A DNA stretch of 38,378 bases from Rickettsiales bacterium (GTDB taxonomy: Bacteria > Pseudomonadota > Alphaproteobacteria > Rickettsiales > UBA1997): positions 1 through 38,378 of the forward strand of contig JAGNLL010000011.1 of assembly GCA_017999675.1 (NCBI GenBank), given 5' to 3'. Position numbers and translations under genes: made by a program. The notes below the pieces were generated by a model that searched no databases, was not told the origin of the DNA, and saw only the letters and a list, made by a program, of their open reading frames with translations. Positions 1 through 7,914 of this stretch are shown piece after piece. How positions within the stretch are numbered: the stretch's first letter is position 1; every line of letters begins with the position of its first letter.

Positions 1-41
1 GCAGTTTCGTCGCAGGAGGTTTCAATGCCGAGGATTTTCAT
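1..41 (-). CDS. tsaD: TsaD (N-terminal fragment), tRNA threonylcarbamoyladenosine transferase
   Basis: Only the first 13 codons lie in the window, running off the left edge on the minus strand. They read MKILGIETSCDET, the conserved start of the TsaD/Gcp/Kae1 family, which transfers the threonylcarbamoyl group to A37 of ANN-decoding tRNAs. The ATG is at 41-39. The gene lies downstream of dnaB in the same direction, separated from it by the hairpin at 68-151. The identification rests on a short but very characteristic motif. Confidence 0.85.
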   Translation of the reverse strand, partial: MKILGIETSCDET

Positions 42-67
42 TTTTAGTATTTGAAATTTTTATAGCA

Positions 68-151
68 CCCCGGCCAAAGCGTAGCGTCGTCGAGGGGCCC
101 GAAGCTAGATCTCGCTTCGGGCCCCTCGACGACGCTACGCTTTGCTCGGGG
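68..151. repeat. Long palindromic repeat, family A (GGGCCCGAAGC type)
   Basis: Two 38-base arms (68-105 and 114-151) pair with only two mismatches and enclose the 8-base loop TAGATCTC. It sits between the end of dnaB and the start of tsaD. A second, damaged copy of the family lies at 6951-7020. The stem could act as a transcription attenuator or mRNA stabiliser between dnaB and tsaD, but there is no T-run next to it on the minus strand. Confidence 0.9.
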
Positions 152-161
152 ACCTATTTAG

Positions 162-2633
162 TTAATGGTGGTAAACATCCAAATTACCAAAGCGGGTGAA
201 CTCGCCGTCGAAAAATAAATTCACGCTGCCAACTGGGCCATTACGTTGTTTGGCGATGATTACTTCAGCTAGATGTCTGATCTCATTCATCTTCTGATTC
301 CACTCGCCAAATTTCGGATCAGTTTCTGGCGGCTTCTTTCTTTCGTGGTAGTAACTGTCGCGGTAAACGAAAGCCACCACGTCAGCATCTTGCTCGATCG
401 AACCCGATTCACGCAAATCTGAAAGCTGCGGGCGCTTGTCTTCGCGTTGTTCCACCGCACGCGACAATTGCGACAAAGCCATCACCGGCATGTTAAACTC
501 TTTGGCAATTGCCTTTAAACCTTGCGTGATTTCAGAAACTTCCTGCACGCGATTTTCGGCTGATCGCGTTGAAGTGCCGCGAATTAGCTGCAAATAATCT
601 ACCACCAAAAGCGACAGATTGTGCTTACGAACCATGCGGCGCACGCGTGTGCGAATTGCTGAAATTGAAAGTGCCGGAGTGTCGTCAATAAAAAGTGGCA
701 TTTTAGAAATTTCGGCAGAGCGCGTGGCGACTGCCTCCCACTCGTGTTCGTTTAATTGTCCGGTTCTAAATTTTCCGGCATTGATGCTGGTTTCCATCGA
801 TAAAATTCTCGACGCCAATTGGTCGGACGACATCTCTAGCGAGAAAAATCCCACCGCTTTTTTGTCTTTTTGTTCGGTAATATCTTTATTTAAATATTTG
901 CACGCATTCACGGCAATGTTCACTCCAAGCGCCGTGTTGTGAGTGACAATGTAGTCGTCTGTCACGTAAAGCTTGCTCGCATGCGTCACCGAAATGCACT
1001 GCGCCTCAGCTTTTCTGGTAGTTTCAACTTTTAAAATTGTCAGGCGGTTGTTGCGTTTGCGCTCGCCAAGACGCTTTCTTTTTTCAACAAGCGAAACAAA
1101 AGATTTTTGATTAACGTGCGAAATATTTACTACAAAAGCATTTAAGCCCGATTTTTTTTCGCCTTTATAAGTAAACGTAGTTTGCTTTTCTGAAATTGTC
1201 GCAACCGCCCCAAGTGAACGGGCAAGCGTGACGACGTCGTTGGCTAATTTTTTGCTAGTGCTGCAAAAACGCAGCGCACCAAATTTTTCAACCCAACCGT
1301 CAGTGTCAATCAAACCTTGCAAAAGCCGCAGGCGCGACTCGCGATCTGCAACAAAATATTCCTCTGGGATAAATTTTTTCTCGCTCGTCACGTCCCACAA
1401 ACCAAGTTTTTTTAGTGACTCTTTAATGGTGTTTGGCGCAACTGTGGCAAAGCCTTTGCGGTGAATTTCGTCGCGCTGGATAATGCGGTAATCATATTTT
1501 TGTGCGTGCTTAACCACAAAATTTTTGCCAATTTTTTTGGCTAAAATTTTTAACATTTCTTTGCTGGCGGTCGAAAAACGCAAAGCGCCACCCGACAAAG
1601 TGCCATCTCCGAGCAGAGCTCCAAGCAACCACGGATCTAGTGTTAAAGATTTTTTGTCACCAAACTCTCCTGCAAAAACATCAATCCAAACGCGTTTTTG
1701 GTAACGTTTTTTATTCAACAACTCGATTATTTCTTGCGTAGAAATCACTTTCGGCTCTTGCCAGTGGCGGCAATTTACTTGCCACAAATGCTCGGCGCAG
1801 CACTCGGTAGAGCGTCCGTCAGAAAATATGATTTTGTAAATTTGTTTTTTTCCTTGCGGAAAAATGCCCTTAACTTTTGAAGGCGCGCCGTCAATTGAAG
1901 CAAGCTTGTCACCAACTTTTAACTCGCCCATTTTTTGCCAACCTTTGGTGGTTAAAATTTTGGCATCAAGTGGCTGAGCTTTTCCCATTGAAGGCCTTCC
2001 GGCCAAAATAATTAAATCTGATTGCTGCATGCCGCCAAGAATTTTGTCGAGGTCAGTTAGCCCGCTTGAAACGCCACTAATGTGAGCTCCGCGCTGTTTG
2101 GCAATTAATGTTTTGTCGAGAGTTTCTTTTAGTGAAACCGAAATATTGCGAAAATCGCTGCGGCCGTTGCCATGTTCTGAAAGCTTGAAAAGGCTTGATT
2201 CTGCTAGCTCAATTTGATCGTTAGCTGAGGTTTTTTCTTCAGCTTTAAAAACACGATTCACAATATCTTCGCCAACCATTGAAAGCTCGCGTTTCAAAGC
2301 CAAGTCGTGAATCAAGCGGCCGTAGTCGGCAATGTCGATAATTGAAGAAGCCGCGCCTAAAAGTGTTGAAAGGTAAAGCGCGCCGCCAGTTGCTTTTACG
2401 GCGTCGTCAGATTCAAAAAATTGTTTGAGGGTCACTTGGTTGGCAACAATTTGCACCTTCTCTACATTGTGCAAAATTTGAGCGTAAATGTTGCGGTGAG
2501 CCGGCTCGTAGAAATGCTCTTCGCGCAAAAATTCGGACACACGATTTAAATATTCGTTGTTCAAAATAATCGTGCCAAGCACCGCCTGCTCTGCTTCAAT
2601 GTTGAAAAGTTCTTTGCGAGTCTGAGTTGTCAT
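162..2633 (-). CDS. dnaB: Replicative DNA helicase DnaB with an in-frame intein
   Basis: The 823-residue product is the hexameric replicative helicase interrupted by a 348-residue intein. Residues 1-218 hold the N-terminal domain, the linker and the first part of the RecA-like domain, up to Walker A (AGRPSMGK). Residues 567-823 resume with TALGVNIA and carry Walker B (LLVVDYLQL) and the later helicase motifs, including the DLRESGSIEQDADVV segment. After splicing, the exteins would give a normal-sized DnaB of 475 residues. The ATG at 2633 starts the usual MTTQTRKELFNIEAEQAVLG, whose later part (IEAEQAVLG) is typical of DnaB. A DciA-type protein, the helicase loader of most bacteria without DnaC, is encoded at 36026-36505. 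Confidence 0.97.
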   Translation of the reverse strand: MTTQTRKELFNIEAEQAVLGTIILNNEYLNRVSEFLREEHFYEPAHRNIYAQILHNVEKVQIVANQVTLKQFFESDDAVKATGGALYLSTLLGAASSIIDIADYGRLIHDLALKRELSMVGEDIVNRVFKAEEKTSANDQIELAESSLFKLSEHGNGRSDFRNISVSLKETLDKTLIAKQRGAHISGVSSGLTDLDKILGGMQQSDLIILAGRPSMGKAQPLDAKILTTKGWQKMGELKVGDKLASIDGAPSKVKGIFPQGKKQIYKIIFSDGRSTECCAEHLWQVNCRHWQEPKVISTQEIIELLNKKRYQKRVWIDVFAGEFGDKKSLTLDPWLLGALLGDGTLSGGALRFSTASKEMLKILAKKIGKNFVVKHAQKYDYRIIQRDEIHRKGFATVAPNTIKESLKKLGLWDVTSEKKFIPEEYFVADRESRLRLLQGLIDTDGWVEKFGALRFCSTSKKLANDVVTLARSLGAVATISEKQTTFTYKGEKKSGLNAFVVNISHVNQKSFVSLVEKRKRLGERKRNNRLTILKVETTRKAEAQCISVTHASKLYVTDDYIVTHNTALGVNIAVNACKYLNKDITEQKDKKAVGFFSLEMSSDQLASRILSMETSINAGKFRTGQLNEHEWEAVATRSAEISKMPLFIDDTPALSISAIRTRVRRMVRKHNLSLLVVDYLQLIRGTSTRSAENRVQEVSEITQGLKAIAKEFNMPVMALSQLSRAVEQREDKRPQLSDLRESGSIEQDADVVAFVYRDSYYHERKKPPETDPKFGEWNQKMNEIRHLAEVIIAKQRNGPVGSVNLFFDGEFTRFGNLDVYHH
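936..1979 (-). mobile_element. Class 3-type intein with LAGLIDADG homing endonuclease in DnaB
   Basis: DnaB residues 219-566 interrupt the P-loop between its Lys and Thr, a known DnaB intein site. The first residue is Ala (AQPLDAKIL) instead of Cys or Ser. The substitute class 3 triad is visible: Trp284 two residues after the block B His (AEHLW), Cys546 in block F (QCISVTH), and Thr564 just before the terminal His-Asn (VTHN). The +1 residue is Thr567, which is also the P-loop Thr. Two LAGLIDADG-type motifs, LLGALLGDG (336-344) and LLQGLIDTDG (437-446), keep their acidic residues, so the homing endonuclease may be active. Boundaries are exact if splicing joins GK to TALG. Class assignment is from motifs only. 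Confidence 0.93.
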
Positions 2634-2667
2634 CTTTGATTTTGGATTTTTTAAAAAAGGGAGGCGG

Positions 2668-2695
2668 AAGATATTTAGGGGTTTGTCAGCTTCAA
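2668..2695 (-). promoter_or_regulatory. Possible sigma70-like promoter of dnaB
   Basis: Reading the minus strand upstream of dnaB, TTGAAG (2695-2690) and TATCTT (2673-2668) are separated by 16 bases and lie about 35-60 bases before the ATG. This is a plausible vegetative promoter found by eye only. AT-rich DNA yields many such matches. Confidence 0.3.
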
Positions 2696-2726
2696 GTTAG
2701 AATTTTAGGATTTCTCTGGTGACGAG

Positions 2727-2810
2727 ATGGATTGCCGCGCTGCGCTCGCAATGACGGATGCAGGTAGATCTCCCTGCATCCGTCATTGCGAGCGCAGCGC
2801 GGCAATCCAT
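2727..2810. repeat. Perfect 38-bp palindromic repeat, family C (CATTGCGAGCG type)
   Basis: Arms 2727-2764 and 2773-2810 are perfect inverted copies with loop TAGATCTC, identical to the loop of the family A element at 68-151 although the arms differ. The element begins two bases after the regA stop codon, so it forms the 3' end of the regB-regA transcript and lies upstream of dnaB. A second family C copy is at 11048-11116. Confidence 0.92.
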
Positions 2811-2812
2811 TC

Positions 2813-3337
2813 TTAACTCACGTGCCTTTTTTCCAACTTGCGAGCCAGTGTCCTCCTGTGCATTCCAAGCGCCCTCGCCGCTTTTGAAACGTTGAAATCT
2901 GCTTCCAGCAAGGCTTGGTTAATGTATTCCCACTCAACATTTTTAATTGAGGTTTTTTTAGCTAAGGCTTTTTCCTTAGAAGTGCCTTCAAAAGCCGCGA
3001 TAATTTCGTCAACATTGGCGGGCTTGGCTAAGTAGTAGCAAGCTCCCAACTTAATCGCCTCAATGGTGGTGGTAATGCTGGCGTAGCCCGTGAGCATTAC
3101 AATTTTGATTGAAGCGTCGAACTCGTGTAATTTTTTAATGCATTCAAGGCCTGAATCTCCCGGCATTTTCAAGTCGATCACGGCAAAGCGTGGGTGAAAA
3201 ATTTTAAGTGCGGCAATTGCGTCACTACTATTTTCGGCGGTTCTTACCTCAAAACCGTGACGTGCAAAAGAGCGAGCTAAGCTTTCTCTTAAAGGCTGGT
3301 CGTCTTCGACAATTAAAATTGTTTTTGGTTGCTTCAT
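2813..3337 (-). CDS. regA: RegA/ActR/PrrA-type redox response regulator
   Basis: The 174-residue regulator has a receiver domain (about 1-120) with the acidic pocket EDD at 11-13, phospho-acceptor Asp55 (AVIDLKMPG) and switch Lys near 105 (YYLAKPANVDE). A short C-terminal Fis-like helix-turn-helix contains GMHRRTLARKLEKR, very close to the DNA-recognition helix of RegA/PrrA/ActR. These regulators respond to redox state through RegB and control respiration and carbon or nitrogen genes in alphaproteobacteria. Its ATG overlaps the end of regB by four bases (ATGA), so the two are translationally coupled. Possible targets such as sdh are inference only. I chose regA from the HTH and the partner kinase. 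Confidence 0.9.
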   Translation of the reverse strand: MKQPKTILIVEDDQPLRESLARSFARHGFEVRTAENSSDAIAALKIFHPRFAVIDLKMPGDSGLECIKKLHEFDASIKIVMLTGYASITTTIEAIKLGACYYLAKPANVDEIIAAFEGTSKEKALAKKTSIKNVEWEYINQALLEADFNVSKAARALGMHRRTLARKLEKRHVS

Positions 3338-4557
3338 TTTAAAATTGGAAATTTCACTTCAACTTGCGCGCCGCCATTTTTTAAATTTTTAACCGCCAAA
3401 CCCCCGCCAATTCTGCGCAGAGCGTTGATTGCTAAAAATAATCCAAGTCCGTTGCCGCCTTTATTTGTCACGTTTTCTTGGCCAATTTTTGGCAAGATTT
3501 TGCTGTCAAAACCCTGCCCTTGATCGGTAATTGTTGCGACAATTTCGTTTTTTACGTTTTTAACTTTTAGGCAAATCCAGTTGGGAGACGCCTCAAAAGC
3601 GTTGTCCAAAATATTAAAAAAAGCCTGCTTCAGCGACTCGTCAAAAATTATTTTTTTCTCCCCCAAAACAGCAAAATCGTAAATTAAATTTTGCGGGTTT
3701 CTTAATTGACCCCAGCCTTCAACCAAGCCATCAAAAGCCTGTTTTGCCAAAATCATTTCGGCCTTTTCAAAGCGGCCAGATTCTGACGACAAAAGCACGT
3801 TCGACAAAATATTTTTACAACGATTTAGCTGCGTCTGCGCAATTTCAATTTCTTCTAAAAATTCTTTTTTTACGCCAGTTTTTAAGTCGTTTAAAATTAC
3901 CGAAATTGTTGAAAGTGGCGTGCTAAGTTCGTGAGCGGCACCAGTAGCAACCAAAGCAATTTTAACCAGTTTTTCTTCTTCAAGAATTTGACGGTCGCGA
4001 TCGTTTAAATTGGCGATTATTTTTGTGACAAAAATCAGCAGCAAAATCGCCGCAAAGATGTAGCTCACGAGCATTCCCTGCAAGTGCAAACTTAAAAAAT
4101 CGCCCTCGCTGTGGTGGTGCAAAGCGCACAATTCTTGGTTGTTAAAACTAAGCCAAACGTAGCAGGCAATGGTGATGGCGCCAATTGCGCAAGCGTAAAT
4201 TCGCTTCAACAAAATGGCCGAAATAATCACCTGCAGCAAAAATAGCGAAATGAACGGATTAGAAATTCCGCCGCTAAAATAAAGCTGTGCGGTAAGAGCT
4301 GCTACGTCAAACAAAAGCTGACAAAACAAGGCTTGGTCGGTGATTTTTTTTTGCGATTTGTAGAAAAAAAAGCTGAAAAAATTTACCAACAAAAGAGCCG
4401 CAACAACCAAAAACATTGGTTCAAGTGGCAGCGAAATTTTTAGAAAATAATGCGTTGCTAAAATTACAAAAACTTGGCCAACAACCGCAATTAAGCGCAG
4501 CCAGACTAGTTGCAAAAGATTTTTACGATTAGTGTTTAACGAAATTTTATTTTCCAT
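3334..4557 (-). CDS. regB: RegB/ActS/PrrB-type redox sensor histidine kinase
   Basis: The 407-residue kinase has about six membrane segments in residues 15-180. Between two of them is GGISNPF (96-102), matching the GGxxNPF signature tied to ubiquinone sensing in RegB. The H-box is GAAHELSTPLSTI with phospho-acceptor His209. Cys247 (LNRCKNIL) sits where the redox-active cysteine of RegB is expected. The ATPase domain follows, with an N-box (FNILDNAFEAS) and glycine boxes (DQGQGFD, GNGLGLFLA). It autophosphorylates in the inner membrane and passes phosphate to RegA, encoded next to it. The start at 4557 gives a short cytosolic N-terminus, and no signal peptide is expected. Confidence 0.9.
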   Translation of the reverse strand: MENKISLNTNRKNLLQLVWLRLIAVVGQVFVILATHYFLKISLPLEPMFLVVAALLLVNFFSFFFYKSQKKITDQALFCQLLFDVAALTAQLYFSGGISNPFISLFLLQVIISAILLKRIYACAIGAITIACYVWLSFNNQELCALHHHSEGDFLSLHLQGMLVSYIFAAILLLIFVTKIIANLNDRDRQILEEEKLVKIALVATGAAHELSTPLSTISVILNDLKTGVKKEFLEEIEIAQTQLNRCKNILSNVLLSSESGRFEKAEMILAKQAFDGLVEGWGQLRNPQNLIYDFAVLGEKKIIFDESLKQAFFNILDNAFEASPNWICLKVKNVKNEIVATITDQGQGFDSKILPKIGQENVTNKGGNGLGLFLAINALRRIGGGLAVKNLKNGGAQVEVKFPILK

Positions 4558-4634
4558 TTTTTAGGACAGATTGCTCAGTTGCACAAAATTATTTTGTGAT
4601 TGGTTTTAAGGTGTTCAGATTGTCCTCACCACTC

Positions 4635-4670
4635 CCATTGTCGCCCCGTCATTCGACGGGGTGACAATGG
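4635..4670. repeat. Short palindromic repeat, CCCCGTC type
   Basis: Sixteen-base arms (4635-4650 and 4655-4670) pair with one G:T-type mismatch around the four-base loop ATTC. It resembles the dispersed 'CCCCGTCATTCGACGGGG' style elements common in alphaproteobacterial genomes. It lies about 80 bases upstream of the regB start. Confidence 0.8.
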
Positions 4671-4785
4671 AGGCACTCAGCACTTTTTAGAAACGCAACC
4701 CTCTCTTCAACACAAATTTTTTCTCAAATAAAAATCTCAGCAAAATATTTTTTGACGGCGTTTTTACAGGTGGTTTTTGAGTCGT

Positions 4786-4816
4786 AAAAAAAGATTTTGA
4801 ACGCGCGTTCAAAATC
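4786..4816 (-). terminator. Rho-independent terminator downstream of glmS
   Basis: Bases 4793-4816 form a perfect 24-base palindrome (core TTGAACGCGCGTTCAA). On the minus strand it is followed at once by seven T residues (4792-4786), the classical intrinsic terminator layout. It lies about 180 bases after the glmS stop codon and before regB, so it probably ends the glmS transcript or a small RNA between the two genes. Confidence 0.75.
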
Positions 4817-4999
4817 TACAAAAAACCTGCCTAAAGCCAATAAAACAAAGGCTTTAGAGAGGGTGCAGATTTTTGGTTAAAAATTACAAGAAATTGGTTT
4901 TTTAAAACTAACCCCAAGGCCTAATTTCAGATTTAAAATCTGAATAAAGAATCGCCTGAAAATCAAAAAAAGTTGAGCGAATTTTTCTTAAAAGAGAAT

Positions 5000-6841
5000 T
5001 TATTCCACCGTCACCGACTTGGCTAAATTTCTTGGCTGGTCAACGTCGTTTCCTTTGTAAAGCGCAACGTAGTAGGCAAGTAGTTGCGTTGAAACTACCG
5101 GCAAAATTGCTTCTTGAATTGGACCGGCAAGCTCTGGGATTTCGATTTTTTTCTTGGCCATTTTGCCGAACTCTTTGATCCCTTTTTTGTTGCTGATGAA
5201 AATTATTTTTCCTCCCCGCGCGTTAACTTCTTGAGCGTTTGAGGCGGTTTTTTCAAAGAGGTCGTTATTTTTATTGTGCGGCGCAATCACGATTACCGGC
5301 ATTTTGCTGTCGATTAGTGCGATTGTTCCGTGTTTTAATTCTCCCGCTGCAATGCCTTGGGCGTTGATGTAAGAAAGTTCGCGAAATTTCAAAGCCGCTT
5401 CAAATGCAGTCACCTGAGAAATACCGCGGCCAATGTAGAGCACTTGTTTGGCGCGAGTTAGTGACTTGGCAATGCTCTTGATGTTTTTGAGTTGTTTTTC
5501 GTCAAAAAGATGCGCCATTTTCGCGCCGCTTTCGGCAAGCTCTTGCAGTAATTTTGCTTTTTGTGGGCCAGAAATTTTGCCCTTAATGCAACCAAAATGA
5601 ATCGCCAAAAGCGCTAAAACTGTCACCTGCGCCGTGTAGGCTTTTGTTGAAGCCACGCCAATTTCGGGGCCGGCAACTGTGCGAATTACGGCGTCAGAAA
5701 GTTGCGCCATTGTGCTGTGCGCCACGTTTACAATTGAGAGAATTTTTTGGTTGTTTTGTTTGGCAAATTTTAGTGCGGCGAGAGTGTCGGCAGTTTCGCC
5801 TGATTGCGAAACAAAGACCATTAGGTTGTCGGCGCGAAACGGGTGGGCGCGGTAGCGAAATTCAGAGGCAATGTCGACTTCAACTTCAACTCCGGCAATT
5901 TCTTCAATCAAATATTTGGCGCACATGCCCGAGTAGTAAGACGTGCCGCAGGCGACGATTGTAATTTTGTTAATGCCTTTGAGGTCAAACGCAAAGTTTG
6001 GCAGGTGAATTGACGAGCTGCTTAAGTCGACGTAGGTTTGAATTGTTTCTTCTAAAACGCGCGGTTGTTCGTAAATTTCTTTGAGCATGAAATGGTCGAA
6101 GCCATCTTTTGAAACGCGCGCCTTTTCTGGCTCCATCACCTTTACAGATTTTTTTATTTCGGCGCCATTTTCGCCAAAAACTTCAATTTTATTTGGCGAA
6201 ATAATTGCGAATTCTTCGTCTTCGAGGGCGATAATTTTGTGGGTGCTTTCAGACAAAGCGTAGTAATCGGAGGCAACGTAATTTTCATTTTCACCCAAAC
6301 CCAAAACTAGTGGCGAGCCGCGTTTGGCAACGGCAATTATGTTTTCGTGGCCTTTAAAAATTACGGCTAAAGCGAAGCTACCTTTAATTTCTTTGGCGGT
6401 TGCGAGAAGCGATTTTTTAATGTCTCCAGTTTTTTCAAAGTGAAATTCAATTAAGTGCGGCACAACTTCGGTGTCGGTTTCACTTAAAAATTTTGCACCG
6501 TTTTTTTGTAATTTTGCTTTTAGCTCTTGGTGATTTTCGATGATTCCGTTGTGCACAACGCAAACTTTTGAAGAGGCGTGCGGGTGAGCATTTTCTTTGC
6601 TCGGCTTGCCGTGCGTGGCCCAGCGCGTGTGACCAATGCCAATTGAGGCGGTTAATTTTTGCTGCACTAGTGCGGCTTCAAGATTAGCAATTTTACCCTC
6701 TTCTTTCACGGTTTTGAATTCGTGATTTGAAATTACCGCAATGCCAGCCGAGTCGTAGCCACGATATTCAAGTTTTTTCAAGCCATCAAGAATGATTGCG
6801 ACAGCGTTTTTACCGCCGACAACACCAACAATTCCGCACAT
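5000..6841 (-). CDS. glmS: Glutamine--fructose-6-phosphate aminotransferase (isomerizing)
   Basis: The 613-residue enzyme makes glucosamine-6-phosphate from fructose-6-phosphate and glutamine, the first step toward UDP-GlcNAc for peptidoglycan and LPS. It begins MCGIVGVVGG, giving the N-terminal nucleophile Cys2 after Met removal. The class II glutaminase domain spans about 1-220 (GHTRWATHGKP, NGIIENH). Two sugar isomerase (SIS) domains follow, the first with VACGTSYYSG and SQSGETADT, the second around 450-600. The C-terminal end LAKSVTVE is family typical. Length is normal. It appears monocistronic, with divergent sdhC upstream and a terminator downstream. I see no glmS ribozyme upstream. 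Confidence 0.98.
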   Translation of the reverse strand: MCGIVGVVGGKNAVAIILDGLKKLEYRGYDSAGIAVISNHEFKTVKEEGKIANLEAALVQQKLTASIGIGHTRWATHGKPSKENAHPHASSKVCVVHNGIIENHQELKAKLQKNGAKFLSETDTEVVPHLIEFHFEKTGDIKKSLLATAKEIKGSFALAVIFKGHENIIAVAKRGSPLVLGLGENENYVASDYYALSESTHKIIALEDEEFAIISPNKIEVFGENGAEIKKSVKVMEPEKARVSKDGFDHFMLKEIYEQPRVLEETIQTYVDLSSSSIHLPNFAFDLKGINKITIVACGTSYYSGMCAKYLIEEIAGVEVEVDIASEFRYRAHPFRADNLMVFVSQSGETADTLAALKFAKQNNQKILSIVNVAHSTMAQLSDAVIRTVAGPEIGVASTKAYTAQVTVLALLAIHFGCIKGKISGPQKAKLLQELAESGAKMAHLFDEKQLKNIKSIAKSLTRAKQVLYIGRGISQVTAFEAALKFRELSYINAQGIAAGELKHGTIALIDSKMPVIVIAPHNKNNDLFEKTASNAQEVNARGGKIIFISNKKGIKEFGKMAKKKIEIPELAGPIQEAILPVVSTQLLAYYVALYKGNDVDQPRNLAKSVTVE

Positions 6842-6950
6842 ATTTTTTGATTTTATTTTTTTAAAAGAAGGGGGATTCGAGGCAAACGTAAGAAGGGTTG
6901 GCGCAAAGTAAATTGTAATGTTTTGTAAAAAAATTTGAGATCATTTTATA

Positions 6951-7020
6951 GGTCCCCGAGAGGCCCGAAGCGAGATCCGTCTTCGGGCCCCTCGGCGACG
7001 CTTCGCTTTGCTCGGGGACC
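6951..7020. repeat. Palindromic repeat, family A, with a shortened left arm
   Basis: The right arm (6991-7020 and inward) matches the family A element at 68-151 and ends in CTCGGGGACC. The left arm keeps its outer end (GGTCCCCGAG) and inner end (GGCCCGAAG) but lacks about 20 bases between them. It is therefore a copy with an internal deletion in one arm. It lies in the divergent region between glmS and sdhC, where promoters of both genes are expected. Confidence 0.85.
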
Positions 7021-7115
7021 TAATACCATTAAGATCAAAAATAATTTCTTGTAAACTCACCCACGCCTTTTTACTTTTTGCTCGCACCTCTCCTCACAAG
7101 TTTTTTTTCAAAAAA

Positions 7116-7544
7116 ATGACAGCAAAGAAATCTTCAGCCGCACCAAGCAGGCCAACCTCTCCCCATTTGCAAATTTACAGATGGAACATCTCTTCATTTA
7201 CCTCAATTTTGCACCGTTTAACTGGCGTTATTCTCTACGTTTCAATCGTGGCAATTTCGTGGTACATCGTTTACTACACCTACCAAATTAACATTGCGGA
7301 GTCTGCAGAAACTTGCGATTGCCCAATGCAATTAATCTTCGACAAAATTTTCTCCCTCGCCGCAATTGCTGTGACCTTTTGTCTTTACTACCATTTCACC
7401 AACGGCATTCGCCATTTATTTTGGGACATCGGCAAAGGTTTTGAAAAAGAAACCGCCAAAACCAACGGCTTTTTAGTAATTGCTTTGTCGCTAATTTTTA
7501 CCGCCATCACAATTGGCACTGCTCTTTATCTTAAATTTTTCTAG
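7116..7544 (+). CDS. sdhC: Succinate dehydrogenase cytochrome b556 subunit
   Basis: The 142-residue membrane anchor of complex II has the family signature RPTSPHLQIYRW followed by SILHRLTG, and three membrane segments (about 30-55, 70-95, 115-140). HFTNGIRHLFWD in the second carries the expected heme b His and the conserved GIRHL. With SdhD it binds heme and ubiquinone in the inner membrane. I chose the ATG at 7116 because it puts the conserved motif at the usual distance. The upstream in-frame ATG at 7008 lies in the palindromic repeat and would add an unusual tail. It is first in the sdhCDAB operon. Confidence 0.96.
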   Translation: MTAKKSSAAPSRPTSPHLQIYRWNISSFTSILHRLTGVILYVSIVAISWYIVYYTYQINIAESAETCDCPMQLIFDKIFSLAAIAVTFCLYYHFTNGIRHLFWDIGKGFEKETAKTNGFLVIALSLIFTAITIGTALYLKFF

Positions 7545-7547
7545 GCC

Positions 7548-7910
7548 ATGCACAAAATTAAAATCGCACCTTCAACTAAAACCGGCTCGCATCACTGGTT
7601 GATGCAAAGAGTTTCTGCAATTGCGCTTCTGCCTTTAATCTTGTGGTTAGTGCTTTCGTTTGTGCAAATTGCCGAAGATCCGCAAGGCTATTTGCCAGTG
7701 TTTTTCGCCTACCCGCTTAACGCGATCATGGGCATTTTGTTGATTACAACTTCGCTTTATCACGGCTCTTTGGGCTTACGCGTTGTAATTGAAGACTACA
7801 TTCCAAACAAAACCAAAATGCACTTCTACATCATGCTGGTAAATTTTTTATCAGTGGTGACGGCCGTTGCCGCAGTGGTTGCAATCATCAGACTTCATTT
7901 AATTGGGTAA
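7548..7910 (+). CDS. sdhD: Succinate dehydrogenase membrane anchor subunit
   Basis: The 120-residue protein has three membrane segments and the SdhD signatures [17 protein letters not shown] near the N-terminus and [16 protein letters not shown] in the second segment, containing the probable heme-ligand His. Together with SdhC it anchors SdhAB and forms the quinone site. It starts three bases after sdhC stops and ends four bases before the sdhA ATG, consistent with one transcript. Confidence 0.95.
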   Translation: MHKIKIAPSTKTGSHHWLMQRVSAIALLPLILWLVLSFVQIAEDPQGYLPVFFAYPLNAIMGILLITTSLYHGSLGLRVVIEDYIPNKTKMHFYIMLVNFLSVVTAVAAVVAIIRLHLIG

Positions 7911-7914
7911 AAAA

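Larger units (their letters stand above)
4558..4999. other. 440-base intergenic region rich in palindromes; no gene seen
   Basis: No convincing coding frame or known RNA (tRNA, tmRNA, SRP, RNase P) is visible between glmS and regB. It holds a 17-base hairpin CACAAAATTATTTTGTG at 4581-4597, a palindromic repeat at 4635-4670, a strong terminator at 4786-4816, a hairpin CTAAAGCC/GGCTTTAG at 4831-4857, and a near-palindrome at 4926-4944. Bases 4695-4706 and 4856-4866 could pair (one bulge) to close a roughly 170-base structure. The regB promoter must also lie here, but I cannot place it. Confidence 0.7.

Noticed and set aside
936-1979. dnaB as a broken gene with a lost P-loop.
   Set aside because: The interruption is in frame, has intein splice motifs at both ends, and the exteins join to a perfect Walker A.
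7008-7115. An upstream start for sdhC.
   Set aside because: The added residues are encoded by the palindromic repeat and an unconserved leader; ATG 7116 fits the family.
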